Below, piece by piece: positions 1-10,561 of a stretch of DNA of 64,000 nt. Source of the stretch: Gracilariopsis chorda (lineage: Eukaryota > Rhodophyta > Florideophyceae > Gracilariales > Gracilariaceae); contig NBIV01000003.1 in the NCBI GenBank assembly GCA_003194525.1, positions 496,001-560,000 of the forward strand, in the 5' to 3' direction. Both the position numbers and the translations under genes were made by a program. Under the pieces are notes generated by a model, which saw only the letters and a program-made list of their open reading frames with translations, was not told the origin of the DNA and did no database searches. The number at the start of each line of letters is the position of its first letter. The first letter of the stretch is position 1.

Positions 1-800
1 ATGGTCTTGACCCGGCAATCCGGAGTTTAGTTACCCGTTATCGGGAGGACAAGCGGAGGATCACCTTCCTCGAGCTGGTCCAACACGCCCGAGCGGAAGG
101 GGATGCACTTCGTGCAAGAACTCCGAACAATCGGTCTAAATCCGCCAAGGCGTTGTTGCTGGAAAGCGAAGCTTCCTCTCTCCCGCTCACCGCGGATGGG
201 AACCCTGGACAGGGATTTGATACCGTGCATTTAGCGCACGGGGATGGTGTGTCGATACCCACCAGTGATTTACCGTCAACGACGGAGATGACCCGTGATA
301 TGGGAATGGAAGACCCCGTTTTGTACAGTGGTAACAGTCGGGTTCAACCCCAACGACTCCCGTTTTCAAACGGTCAATCCCGTTATCAACGGCCTGGATG
401 GACTGACACCCGCCCTGCGGTTCGCTTCTCCGATACTCGGAATAATAATCCGCGTGTCGCGGTGCTGGCTCTCATTTGCCACCTGTGTTATGCCCATGGC
501 CATTCCTCTCCTCAGTGTATTTGTTCACTGAAGGATATGGCCAAGGTGGTGGCAAATTATGAGGCCCTCACTCCAGAGGAGAAACGTTCCGTCCCGACGG
601 CTTCCTACCTCCGTGCTAAAACGGACTTTTCCCACGCCCTACCACAGACCCCGCGTGCGCGGCAAGCTTCATACACCCCGATTCAGGAGATCACGCAACC
701 ATCCGTTGCAACCCCCGCTTATGCGGATAGAAACCCCCGTCAACGGGATGAAGCACTCGTTGTCAAGGAAACCAACCCACCGCCGAAGGCGGAAAACTAA
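1..800 (+). pseudogene. Element A gag, C-terminal part
   Basis: This is the 3' part of a retrotransposon capsid/nucleocapsid gene. A CCHC zinc knuckle (CHLCYAHGHSSPQC, spacing CX2CX4HX4C) lies near base 475-520 and would bind element RNA. The rest is polar, proline- and serine-rich. It lies directly upstream of the protease region. The homologous gag of element B (59910-62014) has the same knuckle spacing and similar flanking residues, so the two elements belong to related lineages. The 5' half lies outside the window. It is a fossil part of element A. Confidence 0.85.
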
Positions 801-817
801 CTGAGGGAGTCTCCCCT

Positions 818-3800
818 TTGGGAGAGGCGTCCTCAAGAACGAGGCTTTTGGCGCCCGAGGCGTCCTCGCCTCGCTCCCCGGTGAAAGTCCTCTCGAGGAA
901 AGACACCGCTGACGCGGACTCTGCGCACCTCGGTGTGTTGCGTCGCCCGTGGATACGGAGTAAAAATCCCCGGATCCCCTGTAGAGTCTTGGTCTTGGCC
1001 AAGCGCAATTATAAGGTCTATGCCGACCTTGGCCTTGACCCCCAGTTTATGGTGAGGTTTCTCACCGTCCTGGATACAGGTGCAGGCCCCAACTTTGTTG
1101 TGGAATCATTGTTACCCCCGCTTGTGCGGTCGCGTATCCGCTCTGACGCGGTCCCCGACATTTCGGATGCAAACAACAATCCGTTACAAACGGTGGGCAC
1201 AGTGGACCTCGTCGTGAGACTTGGTACCTCTGTGGTGAAGTTGGACTTCATCGTTTGCCGTTCATTGGCAGCACCAGTAATACTGGGATGTGATTACTGC
1301 GACAGATTTGTCGACGCAATCAGGCCCCGCCTCAGGCGTGTAGAACTTGACGACGGATCGTCGGTTCCGATTGTTCGCCGCCCGCTAAAGCGGTCCTCTC
1401 GGAAACAAGTTCCCCTCCCTGCTGCGCAGGAACCACCGCCCGCGTCCCGCGAGTCCACCAAGCTCCACGTCGCTGCCTCGGTTTCTATACCGGCTGAGTC
1501 CCAAGTCTGGGTGCAGGTGAATTCCCGTCAACACGGTCTTCGGGTTATACAACCCATCGCCTCGTTGTACGAGAAATCCCAGCTGGCGCTGGCTAATGGA
1601 ATTGTCTCCATTTCCCCGGATGTCACTTTCCGGATATTGGTTGCCAACCTTGGCAAACACCCCCAGTATCTGGCCAAACACCAAGTAATTGGGAGTGTAA
1701 CCCCCCATCCTATGGGAATGCTGCCAACAAAGATGACAGCCGCCGATGTACTCGGAGTTACCACCTCTTCTGAGGAGTTCGCCCCGCCGTCCAAAGACGT
1801 CAAGTCTAAGGAGGGGGAGGAAACCGCTACTTCAGCGTCGAACATACCGAGTAACTCGGAAATGCGAACCACACCTGTTCCACAGGACAATGCTCCCTCG
1901 AGCAACAACTGGATTGATCCGGAGAAGGCACTTGAAGCGCTGGACTTCAGCCAAGTGCCAGAGTCGCACCGCAACAAACTCCGTACAATGTTACGGGAAT
2001 TCACCACAATGTGGGATGGCTCGCTTGGCGAGATTAATGCAACAGAACACCGGATCGATTTATTCCCCGGTGCGCGACCGGTTGCACAACCCCCTTACAG
2101 GGCAGGTCCGAAAGCTCGGGAAGAGGAGCAGTCCCAAGTGGACAAGATGCTCCGCGCAGGTGTGATTGAGCCCGCTCAATCACCCTGGGCATCCCCAGTT
2201 GTACTGGCTTTGAAGGCCCACGGAACCTGGAGGTTCTGTGTAGACTACCGCCGGCTCAATGCCGTGACTGTTAGGTAAACGTACCCTATCCCTCGTATGG
2301 ACGAGTGTATTGACTCCCTCGGAGACGCCACCGTGTTCACGGCTCTCGATGCCAATTGGGGATATTGGCAAGTACCTGTCAGACAGGAGGATCGCGAAAA
2401 AACCGCATTCACCTGCCACGCAGGAGCGTACCGCTTCAAGCGGATGCCATTGGGGTTAGCCAACGCCCCCGCCACCTTTCAGCGTGCAGTAGATATTCTA
2501 CTCAACCGCTTTAAGTGGCGGAGTTGTCTGGTCTACCTTGATGATATTATCATCTTCTCCAACTCGTTGGACAACCATCTCACTCACGTCCGAGACGTGC
2601 TGACCGTACTCCGCGATGCGGGAATTACCCTCAATTTGAGGAAATGCGAGTTTTTCACAGATACTGTGAAGTATCTGGGTCACATTATCCGTCCTGGACG
2701 GTTAGCGATCGAGAAAGCTCGAGTTTAATCTCTCGTTGAGGCGAAAGAACCCCGTACTCAAACGGAACTGCGCTACTTTTTGGGGCTGGTCAACGTCTAT
2801 CGACGGTTTATCCCGAACTTTTCGGATACTGCAGCGCCCCTAAACGCGTTGTTGCGAAAGGGGAACCCCCCAAAACTGGGAACATTTACGCCCGAGCAAT
2901 CGGAAGCTTTTAACTCCTTAAAGGAGGCTGCCACATCAGCACCAATCCTACATCTCCCAAAACTTGGGTTGCCATACTCCGTAGATACGGACTTGAGCGA
3001 CTACCAAGTCGGGTGTGCTCTTTTTCAAACCACCCCCGAGGGGGAACGACATCCATTTGGTTATTGGTCGCGCTCGCTCAATTTTCATGAGTGGAACTAC
3101 TCCGTATCGGAGAAAGAGTGCCTCGCCGTCGTATGGGCGATGACCACTCTGCGCCCCTACCTTATGGGAATTCACTTCACCGCGTACACGGATCATTCCT
3201 CATTGAGGTGGTTGATGAATATCTCCGACCCGTCGGGATGCCTCATGCGCTGGAGACTCCGCCTCGCGGAATATGACTTTCAAGTCATTTATAAAAATGG
3301 TGCGCAGAACACCCAGGCCGACGCTTTGTCGCGGTTACCCACAAGTGGGGAAGCACTCCCAACGGAGGATGATGAAGTCCCATGTTACATGGCTATAGAC
3401 CCGGATGATCCGGAATATGCCGTCGAGGCTAGGCCAGAAACCTGGCACGAGGATGCTGATTTTGACGAACTACTCGCATCGCGAGATAAATCTGAGAACC
3501 CGTTACCGGGAAACTTTGTACCGCTATCACCGGAAGAAATGATCCGAGAACAATTCGGCGACCCATTCGGTACGAGAATTCGTGCCCGTATCAACGGTGG
3601 TGAAGATCTCCCTTTCGGGGTAAACGACAAAGGCTACCTCGTAAGAAAGGTCGAAGCCCGCCCACAGATTGTGGTACCACATTCCCTGCAATCGCGGGTG
3701 TTACATCTATCACACTACGCCCCCATTGGAGGTCACCCAGGTGGGAGAAAACTCTACCTAACCCTGCGAAGGGATTTCTATTGGCCCGCAATGGCGGTGG

Positions 3801-4720
3801 ATTGCTACGCAACTGTGCGGTTTTGTAGCGAATGCGCGAAGAATCGCGTCAAACTCCGCAAAAATGCGAAGAAGATGAAACTATTCCCCGCAAGGGCGCC
3901 ACTCGAGTTTATCACAATTGATCTTCTCGGACCACTACTCACCACAAAACGTGGAAACAAGTTTCTACTTGTCATCACCGACCGCTTTTCTAAGCTGGTA
4001 CGGACTGTCCCTCTTCGGAGGATAACCGTTCTCACGGTGGCCCAGGCTCTGGTGACGCACTGGATTTTTGTCTACGGTCCCCCTGTGGAGGTGCTCTCTC
4101 ACAACGGGAAGCAGTTCGTGAGCAAGTTCTTCCAGGATGTTTGTCGCATCCTGGATGTCAAGAACTTGTTCACGACTACCTACCACCCCCAGTGTAATGG
4201 GCAAGTTGAACGGTTTAACCGGACGTTACTCGCGGCGTTACGTTCCTACGTCGCTGACAACCCAACGAATTGGGATCTCTACGCTGATGCGGTAACCTAC
4301 GCGTACAATACGCAGGTACACCGGACTACCGGAGTTTCGCCATTCGATTTAGTCCTATCTAGAACACCCTTGCCTGTGGCGCTGGAACCCCAAGCTACCT
4401 TGGACAATTTCCCATCTGTGGGTATCTACCGGCAGCAATGGAAGCAATGGCTTTCCAAGCTGATCCCCGCTGCGCGGAAGACTATGGCACGGGCCCAAGC
4501 CGCTCACAAGCGGGATTTTGACGCTCGCTTGCGAGGGAAACCGTCCCAGATTCGGGTAAATAACTACGTCTTCATCAGGAAGGAATACTACAACCCGTAA
4601 CGGGAGAAGCGTCACAAACTCTCGCCTGTGGCCGATGGACCCTTCAAGGTGATCTCTGTTAACACCGACACTGTCGTGGTAGAGAAGGGGACACGCACGA
4701 ACGGATTTCCCGTGATCGTG
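818..4720 (+). pseudogene. Element A pol: protease, reverse transcriptase, RNase H, integrase
   Basis: Domains appear in order. The aspartic protease has active-site motif LDTGAGPNFV near 1070. Reverse transcriptase covers about 2030-2720 and includes VDYRRLNAV and the catalytic YLDDIIIFS. RNase H covers about 2980-3330, with SVDTDLSDYQVGCALF and a TDHSSLRW block. The integrase zinc finger (HX..H..CSEC) is near 3700-3850, followed by the DDE core beginning FITIDLLGP (about 3905-4340). This order (RNase H before integrase) is that of Ty3/gypsy. The region is broken at a few points and is treated as a fossil. It was placed by motif, without any search. Confidence 0.93.
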
Positions 4721-6525
4721 TTGTCCTTGCCCCTCCTCCCTCGTCAGAGGTAGTCCTGGATCCAGGCAACCCCTTTTCTACGGACTCTGGAACACCGGAA
4801 CCATCCGGGAGTACTAGACCTACGGTACTACCAAACCCCAGCCGGGGACTCTCAGACCTACCGACTCTGTCGGACTCACCGGCTCAGCCGGGTAATTCGG
4901 GCCCCTCAGCGCCCGCCCCTACCACGTCTGCCCCACTGGCGCGCATCTATACCCGCCAAGCGGGGAATTTTATCCCTTATCCCGCCGCTCCGTCTAAGGA
5001 GGGGGAGAAGAACACTCGTTTTCGAGGAACGATATCGCCGTCGCAACGGGAAACACACCGTAACATACAGAACACTGACCGTGGAGCATGGAGTATGTCA
5101 CGCGACACTAATCCCCCGTTCCCGGGCAGTGCTGTGCAACAGGAACCAGACGCGCAGGCCCCGTAAAAGCGGCAAATACACCGTTTGTCACGGGAAAACG
5201 AGAAGCTTCACTCCAATACCACAGCAGCGGAAAGGCAATCGCCCAATCCATCCCCGGAGGCATCGCCACAAACGCGGAAAACATACCGTGCTACACGGGA
5301 AGTTGAAGCGCAACTACCGCACACCCCTGTCAGGGAAGGATCCCCGACAAGGGAGTATGGTGACGATTGCCCCCAATTCCCTGAGCAGGGCGATGCCTCG
5401 AAGCCGCCGTTGGCGGAAGTCCCCGCGGAAGCGGTTCAATCAGGTCGATCAGACCCGCGCCTTGCGGAGAAGGGGCGCCCAGATACGCCGGCCTCACAAG
5501 GAAATACCCACACCCCTCTTGGGGAAAAAGGCAGCCAAGCCGCAGTCGAAGCTTTAAGCCCTAGCTCGCAAGCACCGGAAACGCCTCCCGTCGTTGACGG
5601 AACCAAAGCCCCCGCTACGGGGAATAATTTGCGCCAACCCCGCAACGCTGCGGGGAAGAACCGAGGAACTCGGGAATAACGCGCGCCATCGCACGCTCGA
5701 AACCGGTCGTACCGGACGCTGCTCCTCCTCATGGAGATGGTGCACCGCGCTTAGCGGCAATTCACCTGAAAAGGGTGTCATCGGCACCTGCCCGGCACCC
5801 CCCAAAGGGGAATTTTGACCAAAATACCGGTGTACCGGAGTTAGCCCCAGGCAACCCGTCCGTAGCCGGGGACACCACGGCATCGCCGGAACGTATGGTG
5901 CAGAGCGCTCGTGCGCCTGCCAGGGAGGCGGTTTGCCACCCAAACATCGTGTCGCACGGGACCCCCCAGGGGATTGTGGAAATGCCGACCCCGCAGGAGC
6001 GGTCATCTTCCCGCAAACTCGCGGTTCGTGAGCTCAACCGCGAAGGCGGAGCCCAAGTCCCCCGCCGACTGGCGGTTCGCCCGGCCTACCGTGAAGATGG
6101 GAACAACGACACCCCTCTGGGGAACGACTTGCCGGTGGAAACCGTGACACCACACACCCTCTTGAGGGATATTTTCCCGCATGAGCAGCGGCCACTAGGA
6201 CAGCGCACGGCAACGTCGGAGTTATCGCCGAACACCCTGCTAAGGGACATTATACCGCACCGCGGGCAACCCTCGCCAGGGATTACAACCACCACCCGGC
6301 ACGGCCGACAGGTCTACGAACGAGAGTTCGTAGTAGACCGACTTGTCGGACACACCTGGGACCAGGATGGTATTCTACAATACCGCGTCCGCTGGTACGG
6401 GTATGACCCCAGTGGGGATACGTGGGAGCCATTCGAACACCTCCCACGGTCGCAGGTCCTGCGATACCACCGTCAAACGGGAACTGCAGCCCCAGCCACG
6501 CTGGTTAATGCCCAAGTTGGGTAAC
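4720..6525 (+). pseudogene. Element A pol tail: low-complexity spacer and chromodomain
   Basis: After the integrase core come about 1.6 kb of proline-, threonine- and arginine-rich low-complexity sequence, full of short inverted repeats built on CCCC..GGGG blocks. A chromodomain closes the region at about 6310-6480, with the motif YRVRWYGYDPSGDTWEP. Chromodomains at the integrase C-terminus define chromoviruses and are known to steer integration to marked chromatin. The spacer is far longer than the integrase tail usual for chromoviruses, and I cannot assign it a function. Element B ends in a closely similar chromodomain. Confidence 0.85.
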
Positions 6526-6768
6526 GTTGCCGCGCGAGCGGAGAGCGAATGGAAAGGATAACAAGGCGAAGTCCGTCGAAGACGGGGAACTCAACCGAGA
6601 AGCACCGTTCTAAACGGGAAAGTTTATTCAAGGGAGCAGGTAGCTCCCCACAATACTACACTACACTAGCCGGCTATGCCAGGAAAGAAGAACCGGAGAC
6701 GGCGTACGCGCTTTTATCAACCATTTCCATCTGGGAACCCTCCGCGTCCGCGGTCGTTTTCCCGTCTT

Positions 6769-6780
6769 AGGGGGGGGATA
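6769..6780 (+). other. Element A polypurine tract
   Basis: Seven G residues with short purine flanks (aggggggggata-like) abut the 3' LTR start. This is the position of the plus-strand DNA primer in LTR elements. The same tract, on the other strand, abuts the 3' LTR of element B (52700-52709). Confidence 0.8.
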
Positions 6781-7605
6781 TGTAGTGCAACGCCCTCAGG
6801 GAGGGATTCTTGGTACTTGAACGCTTTCCCGATATTATCGGTTGTGTAGTGTGTATATGAACTACGCCCCACTATGGTGGATATGGACACGTGGGACACG
6901 GTTTTGGGTCAGTTGGCGGTTGGCCACAGTAGTGGATGTTGCCACGAAATGTGGAGTATTTTAGTTAATATTATTTATTATTTTCACACCCATTTCTGGG
7001 AAGCTAGTACTTAGTGCGACGGTGCACTGCCGTCGCACCAGTAAACCTTCCCCAACAAGGGACCCCAACCTGGGGAATTGGCTCTAGTTGTTGCCGCTTG
7101 CGCGCGTGCTCTACTCCTCCTTGGAGGGAAACGCCGTGAACCACGGGACATCTAACCCCCTTGCACATCTAAAGGGACCCATCACTGGGAGTATAATTGT
7201 TCCAATTGCATTGGTGTTTCGCCCTGTATAGGGATATTGTTACCGGCATCGCCGTTCGTCCCCGTCGCTCTCGCGACTCACTTCGCTCTCTTTTTCTCCC
7301 CTTCGCCCTTCATTTTTCCCCTTTTTAGTGTAGCACCTCCCGCTATCCGCGGCCCTCGTGTGCGCATCCGCTCACACACCCCCAATTACGTGGAAACATA
7401 CCTCTACTGAGGATCACACCCCGCTCACGCGGATACCGATTCTTCGCCTTCATCTCCCTGCGCGAGTCGCGACAGGTGTCCCTGGTCTTACAAACCGGCT
7501 TCGCCGTGACACCTCTGGGAGGGCTCTACCCAACTGGGTTCACCTCGTGAGAGGAAGAACCCGAACGTCTTTCGGTGTTTTTCCCCTTTGGGGCATTGCA
7601 CCACA
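6781..7605 (+). repeat. Element A 3' LTR (825 bp)
   Basis: It starts TGTAGTGCAA directly after the polypurine tract and ends TTGCACCACA, so the outer ends form TG...CA with short inverted termini. A near-identical copy with the same ends lies at 63129-63952, which fixes both boundaries. The LTR contains an unusual chain of short hairpins, for example 6829-6841, 7014-7037, 7063-7075 and 7134-7146. Confidence 0.93.
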
Positions 7606-8060
7606 AGGGAAACCACATAGCAACCCCAGCTGTTCCATTTCTTTCGTCGCTTAAAACCTTTTACATGTAGCATGTAGTTCCACTTGGATATAACTGAAAG
7701 TAGCGCTTCACCCCCTGTAAGGCAAAAAGGAAACAAGAAAGAGCCCAAATTGAGAATCCTTCGATCAGCAGACATTCCAGCATTGTCTCCAAACCAAACC
7801 GTCCATCGTTGGGTTCCTCGCGTCACACTGACTACTTTGGTCCATACCAAAACACCCCAATGATTGGTGGAAATATTCAAAGGGCCTACAAAGGTGTTCA
7901 TATCTGCATCACCATTGGCTTTATATGTAAAAAACTTCTTCAGCACGTCCAAAGTCTCTTCCGGTATGTTTTACTTCTTTTCTTTGTATGAAGTAGATAG
8001 TTTTGTGATCATCACTTCAATAGAACAACAGGCAAAAGCCACACCAACAGAACGCACCAT
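7606..8060 (-). pseudogene. Possible Ulp1/C48-type cysteine peptidase fragment, cut by element A
   Basis: Reading from an ATG at 8060, the frame runs 29 codons, meets one TAA (7971-7973), and stays open into the LTR boundary at 7605. The stretch NISTNHWGVLVW followed by TVWFGDNAG resembles the His and Asp blocks of Ulp1-like (C48) peptidases, where HW precedes a D about 18 residues later. The Gln/Cys half of the active site would lie beyond the point where element A sits and is absent. C48-like genes are often carried by DNA transposons, so this may be transposon cargo. This is a weak call from motif shape only. Confidence 0.3.
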
Positions 8061-8891
8061 GTTCTAAACAGCTGTTGATATCAAATTGCTACAAATTTTC
8101 GAATCAAGTCTTGAACTATGTATCTATGAAATCGATGATGGTTTTTGGATACTTTGATAAATATTCTAGATAAATAGTCTTTTTCAACCGCACAAAGAAC
8201 TTCGTAACTCGCAGTGCCATCGCTAATGCACATTCGCGTACAATTTTCAAGATTCTCCCAGAAAGACGTAAAGTTGTCATATAGCTCATGTTCTGGGAGT
8301 ATGTAGACGTAGGCAGATGCTTCTTTTTGTTCCATTGCTCAAAAAAGCAATAGAAAAGGCAACGAAAGCGGTAAAGGAAAAAGATTACGAAGTAGAGAGA
8401 GTCTGTAGCGTTTAAATAAGTCATCGAACATGTGAAGGAGGACGTAGTACCTAACGTATCTGCCATTCCCACACATTGTAACGACGCCACGCGATAACCT
8501 CGTCTCTGTTTACATCGGGTTTACGCTGTGCTGACTTGGCGGCCGAAGAGAGTTGAGATAGAGGGACTGTCCTGACTCTGCGGATCTACTGGTTGAAATC
8601 CAAAATAGGGGCATGTAATTGGCTACAGTACGATCTCAATTGGTGTGGGCACTTGTGCGGCCCTCCGTGGCACGTGCCCGCTGACTCTCTCTTTTTATTG
8701 GTGCAAATGCGCGCTGACTCGCCTACACTATCTACGTCGTGTAGTTTAGCCCTTTCCCAATAAATAAATGACCTCCCTGATCTGTCCTCCTCGCAAGGTC
8801 GGAGGGGGGACAGGGAGTGAAATCCAACCCCGTACGGTTTGTAAAAGCAACGTGTTGTAGCGGATCTGCTAGATCATCTTGAGCTGCTATG
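8061..8891. other. Intergenic stretch, no firm gene
   Basis: A minus-strand ORF of 84 codons (8081-8335, ATG at 8335) is present. It is short, matches nothing I know and could be chance. The rest (8490-8890) is non-coding, with no RNA gene or repeat that I recognise. Confidence 0.4.
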
Positions 8892-9267
8892 TAGTGTCTA
8901 TCGGACTAGTGCGCTGACCTCATATGAGGTCAGAGCAACGGCACGCAAAATTAAAAAAAAAATTTTAATCTGATGCGCATGGCCCCAAATTTCAAATTTC
9001 GAACTTGAAACATGGCTAACCAGGTGGTCTTTGAACTAGAAGATCTGTGGACGGGGCAATTGTGTACGAATGTTTTTGACGATAGTGCTTGATGTGACAG
9101 CTACGACTGTTGGTGATGTGTTGTGGACATGGTTCAGCGCTGTCGGCGTAGAAGACATGATGAGAAGATCAAAGTGAAAAAGTTTTTGAAAAAGTTTTAA
9201 GGTTTTGATAAACATCTAGAGTAATTAATATTGACCTCATATGAGGTCGCTGGTCAGATAGACACTA
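8892..9267. mobile_element. MITE, about 372 bp, terminal inverted repeats and TA target duplication
   Basis: The left end (GTGTCTATCGGACTAG..., from 8894) and the right end (...GATAGACAC, to 9265) are reverse complements for most of about 40 bp. Both arms contain the palindrome TGACCTCATATGAGGTCA or a one-base variant (8915-8932 and 9232-9248). The dinucleotide TA flanks both ends (8892-8893 and 9266-9267). There is no coding capacity and the interior is AT-rich. It lies only about 32 bp from the Harbinger element's left end. Confidence 0.8.
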
Positions 9268-9301
9268 GGTTTCACGCACTGCCCGCTCATTTGAGCCAGT
9301 A

Positions 9302-9334
9302 GAGGATTTACGCCGTACAAATTCTCGTACAATT
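9302..9334 (+). repeat. Left terminal inverted repeat of the Harbinger element
   Basis: It matches the reverse complement of 18299-18331 at most positions (GAGGATTWACGCCGTA core). A second inverted motif pair (TACGAGAATT/AATTCTCGTA) follows at about 9386-9415. Confidence 0.85.
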
Positions 9335-9491
9335 ATGGTATACACCAGGGACAGGATGCACACTTGTCATTTGTGGCTACGAAACGTACGAGAATTTCAT
9401 ACGAATTCTCGTACAAACCACCATCCATACGAGTAGCTGATGGTATACCTCTTTCGCAGACGACGCGCTACGTTTGAACGGCTCTCTGACC

Positions 9492-10412
9492 ATGAGCACG
9501 TCCGGGCATTCCGAAAAGTCGTCGAAAGACTCCCAGGCTATGCAGACTACAACAGGATTGCCCGGAAAACCCCAAACCCATTCTCCCGAACTACCAAAAG
9601 AGTCTCCCTTATCGTCCACTACGCAAAAACTGAAGCGATTTCGATTTACTCAAGCATATGATATTTTTCTTCTTCAGGCGGTGCGAGAATCTGACGCGCA
9701 TGTTCCAGAATGGGGCAAAACTGACGTGATATTTGATAAAGTGTTGAATACTTTTCTTGCAGTTGTTCCTAGGGCATTGTTTTCTCATATGAACCGTCCA
9801 TCACGGAAGACGCTAATCAATCGATTTAAAAGGCTTGTGGCTATACGAAGAGCAGACAATAGGCGTAATGTGTCCGCAACTGGAATTATGGAGGAGTATG
9901 GTGAGAAGGAAGTGCTGCTAGATGATCTCATTCTTGAAATGGACGAAAAAGCAGAAGCCGTGAAGGTAGAAAAGGAAGAGCTTAGTGCACATGAGAAAAA
10001 ACTAATTGATGCCGGTGAAGAAATACGCAAGAAGGCTATGAAACGCAAGACCATTGCAGTGCAAAGTGATGGAGGTACTGATATCTCGAAATCGCCAGGC
10101 AGAAAACGGGCTCGACGTTTGGAGGCTTCTAATTCTGCTGACGATATGACAGTTTCTCTTCTCGAGCAATCAAAAGAACGTCAAATATTAGAACAAAAGC
10201 GGTTCGACATGGAACAAGAACGCTTGAAGATGGAAAGAGAAAGAAACGAGAAAGATCGGCAACATTTTGAGGCTTCGAGGAGAGAAGCGGACAGTAGATT
10301 GGAGCTTGAGAGGAAACGATTTGAAATGGAAAAGGAAGAGAGAGCTACAGCACTTGCAGAGAGGAAACAGATGATTGGTTTAATTGAAGCTTTGACAAAG
10401 AAGCTTCAGTGA
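9492..10412 (+). CDS. Myb/SANT-like DNA-binding protein of the Harbinger element
   Basis: Intact frame of 306 aa from ATG 9492; the frame is open slightly further upstream but without an ATG. Residues about 45-125 form a basic, helix-rich block (KRFRFTQAYDIFLLQAV...) ending in basic residues that looks like a transposon-type Myb/SANT trihelix domain. Residues about 210-300 are a strong charged coiled coil (repeated RxxxExER heptads). PIF/Harbinger elements are known to need a Myb-like partner that carries the transposase to the nucleus and the TIRs. Its position just inside the left TIR and its orientation opposite the transposase fit that two-gene layout. Alternative: an unrelated transposon accessory gene. 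Confidence 0.7.
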   Translation: MSTSGHSEKSSKDSQAMQTTTGLPGKPQTHSPELPKESPLSSTTQKLKRFRFTQAYDIFLLQAVRESDAHVPEWGKTDVIFDKVLNTFLAVVPRALFSHMNRPSRKTLINRFKRLVAIRRADNRRNVSATGIMEEYGEKEVLLDDLILEMDEKAEAVKVEKEELSAHEKKLIDAGEEIRKKAMKRKTIAVQSDGGTDISKSPGRKRARRLEASNSADDMTVSLLEQSKERQILEQKRFDMEQERLKMERERNEKDRQHFEASRREADSRLELERKRFEMEKEERATALAERKQMIGLIEALTKKLQ

Positions 10413-10561
10413 GGTAAACTGGATATGATGGTACACTAATTGGTTCGTTTACCCCAGGTGGTATTGTAACTATACGGAATTCCTGATAGTCAAAACCAAA
10501 CTCCGGTGAAACTTTCCTTTAGCAGGACGAACATCAACAAGCAAGAACAAGCCTTCCAAAT

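Larger units (their letters stand above)
1..7605 (+). mobile_element. Element A: Ty3/gypsy chromodomain LTR retrotransposon, 5' end outside window
   Basis: Parts run in Ty3/gypsy order: gag with a zinc knuckle, aspartic protease, reverse transcriptase, RNase H, integrase, a long low-complexity spacer and a C-terminal chromodomain, then a polypurine tract and a 3' LTR. The window starts inside gag, so the 5' LTR is not visible. The element is broken in a few places in pol but most of the coding region is still open, so it looks fairly young. A solo LTR of the same family lies at 63129-63952 and a more diverged one at 50664-51459. The 5 bp after the LTR, aggga (7606-7610), would be the right target-site copy; its partner is off the window. 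Short hairpins are unusually dense throughout. Confidence 0.95.

Noticed and set aside
6161-6300. Regular short repeats suggested a CRISPR-like array
   Set aside because: The repeated words are 5-8 bp inverted pairs within a retroelement coding region, not fixed direct repeats with unique spacers, and the window is eukaryotic.
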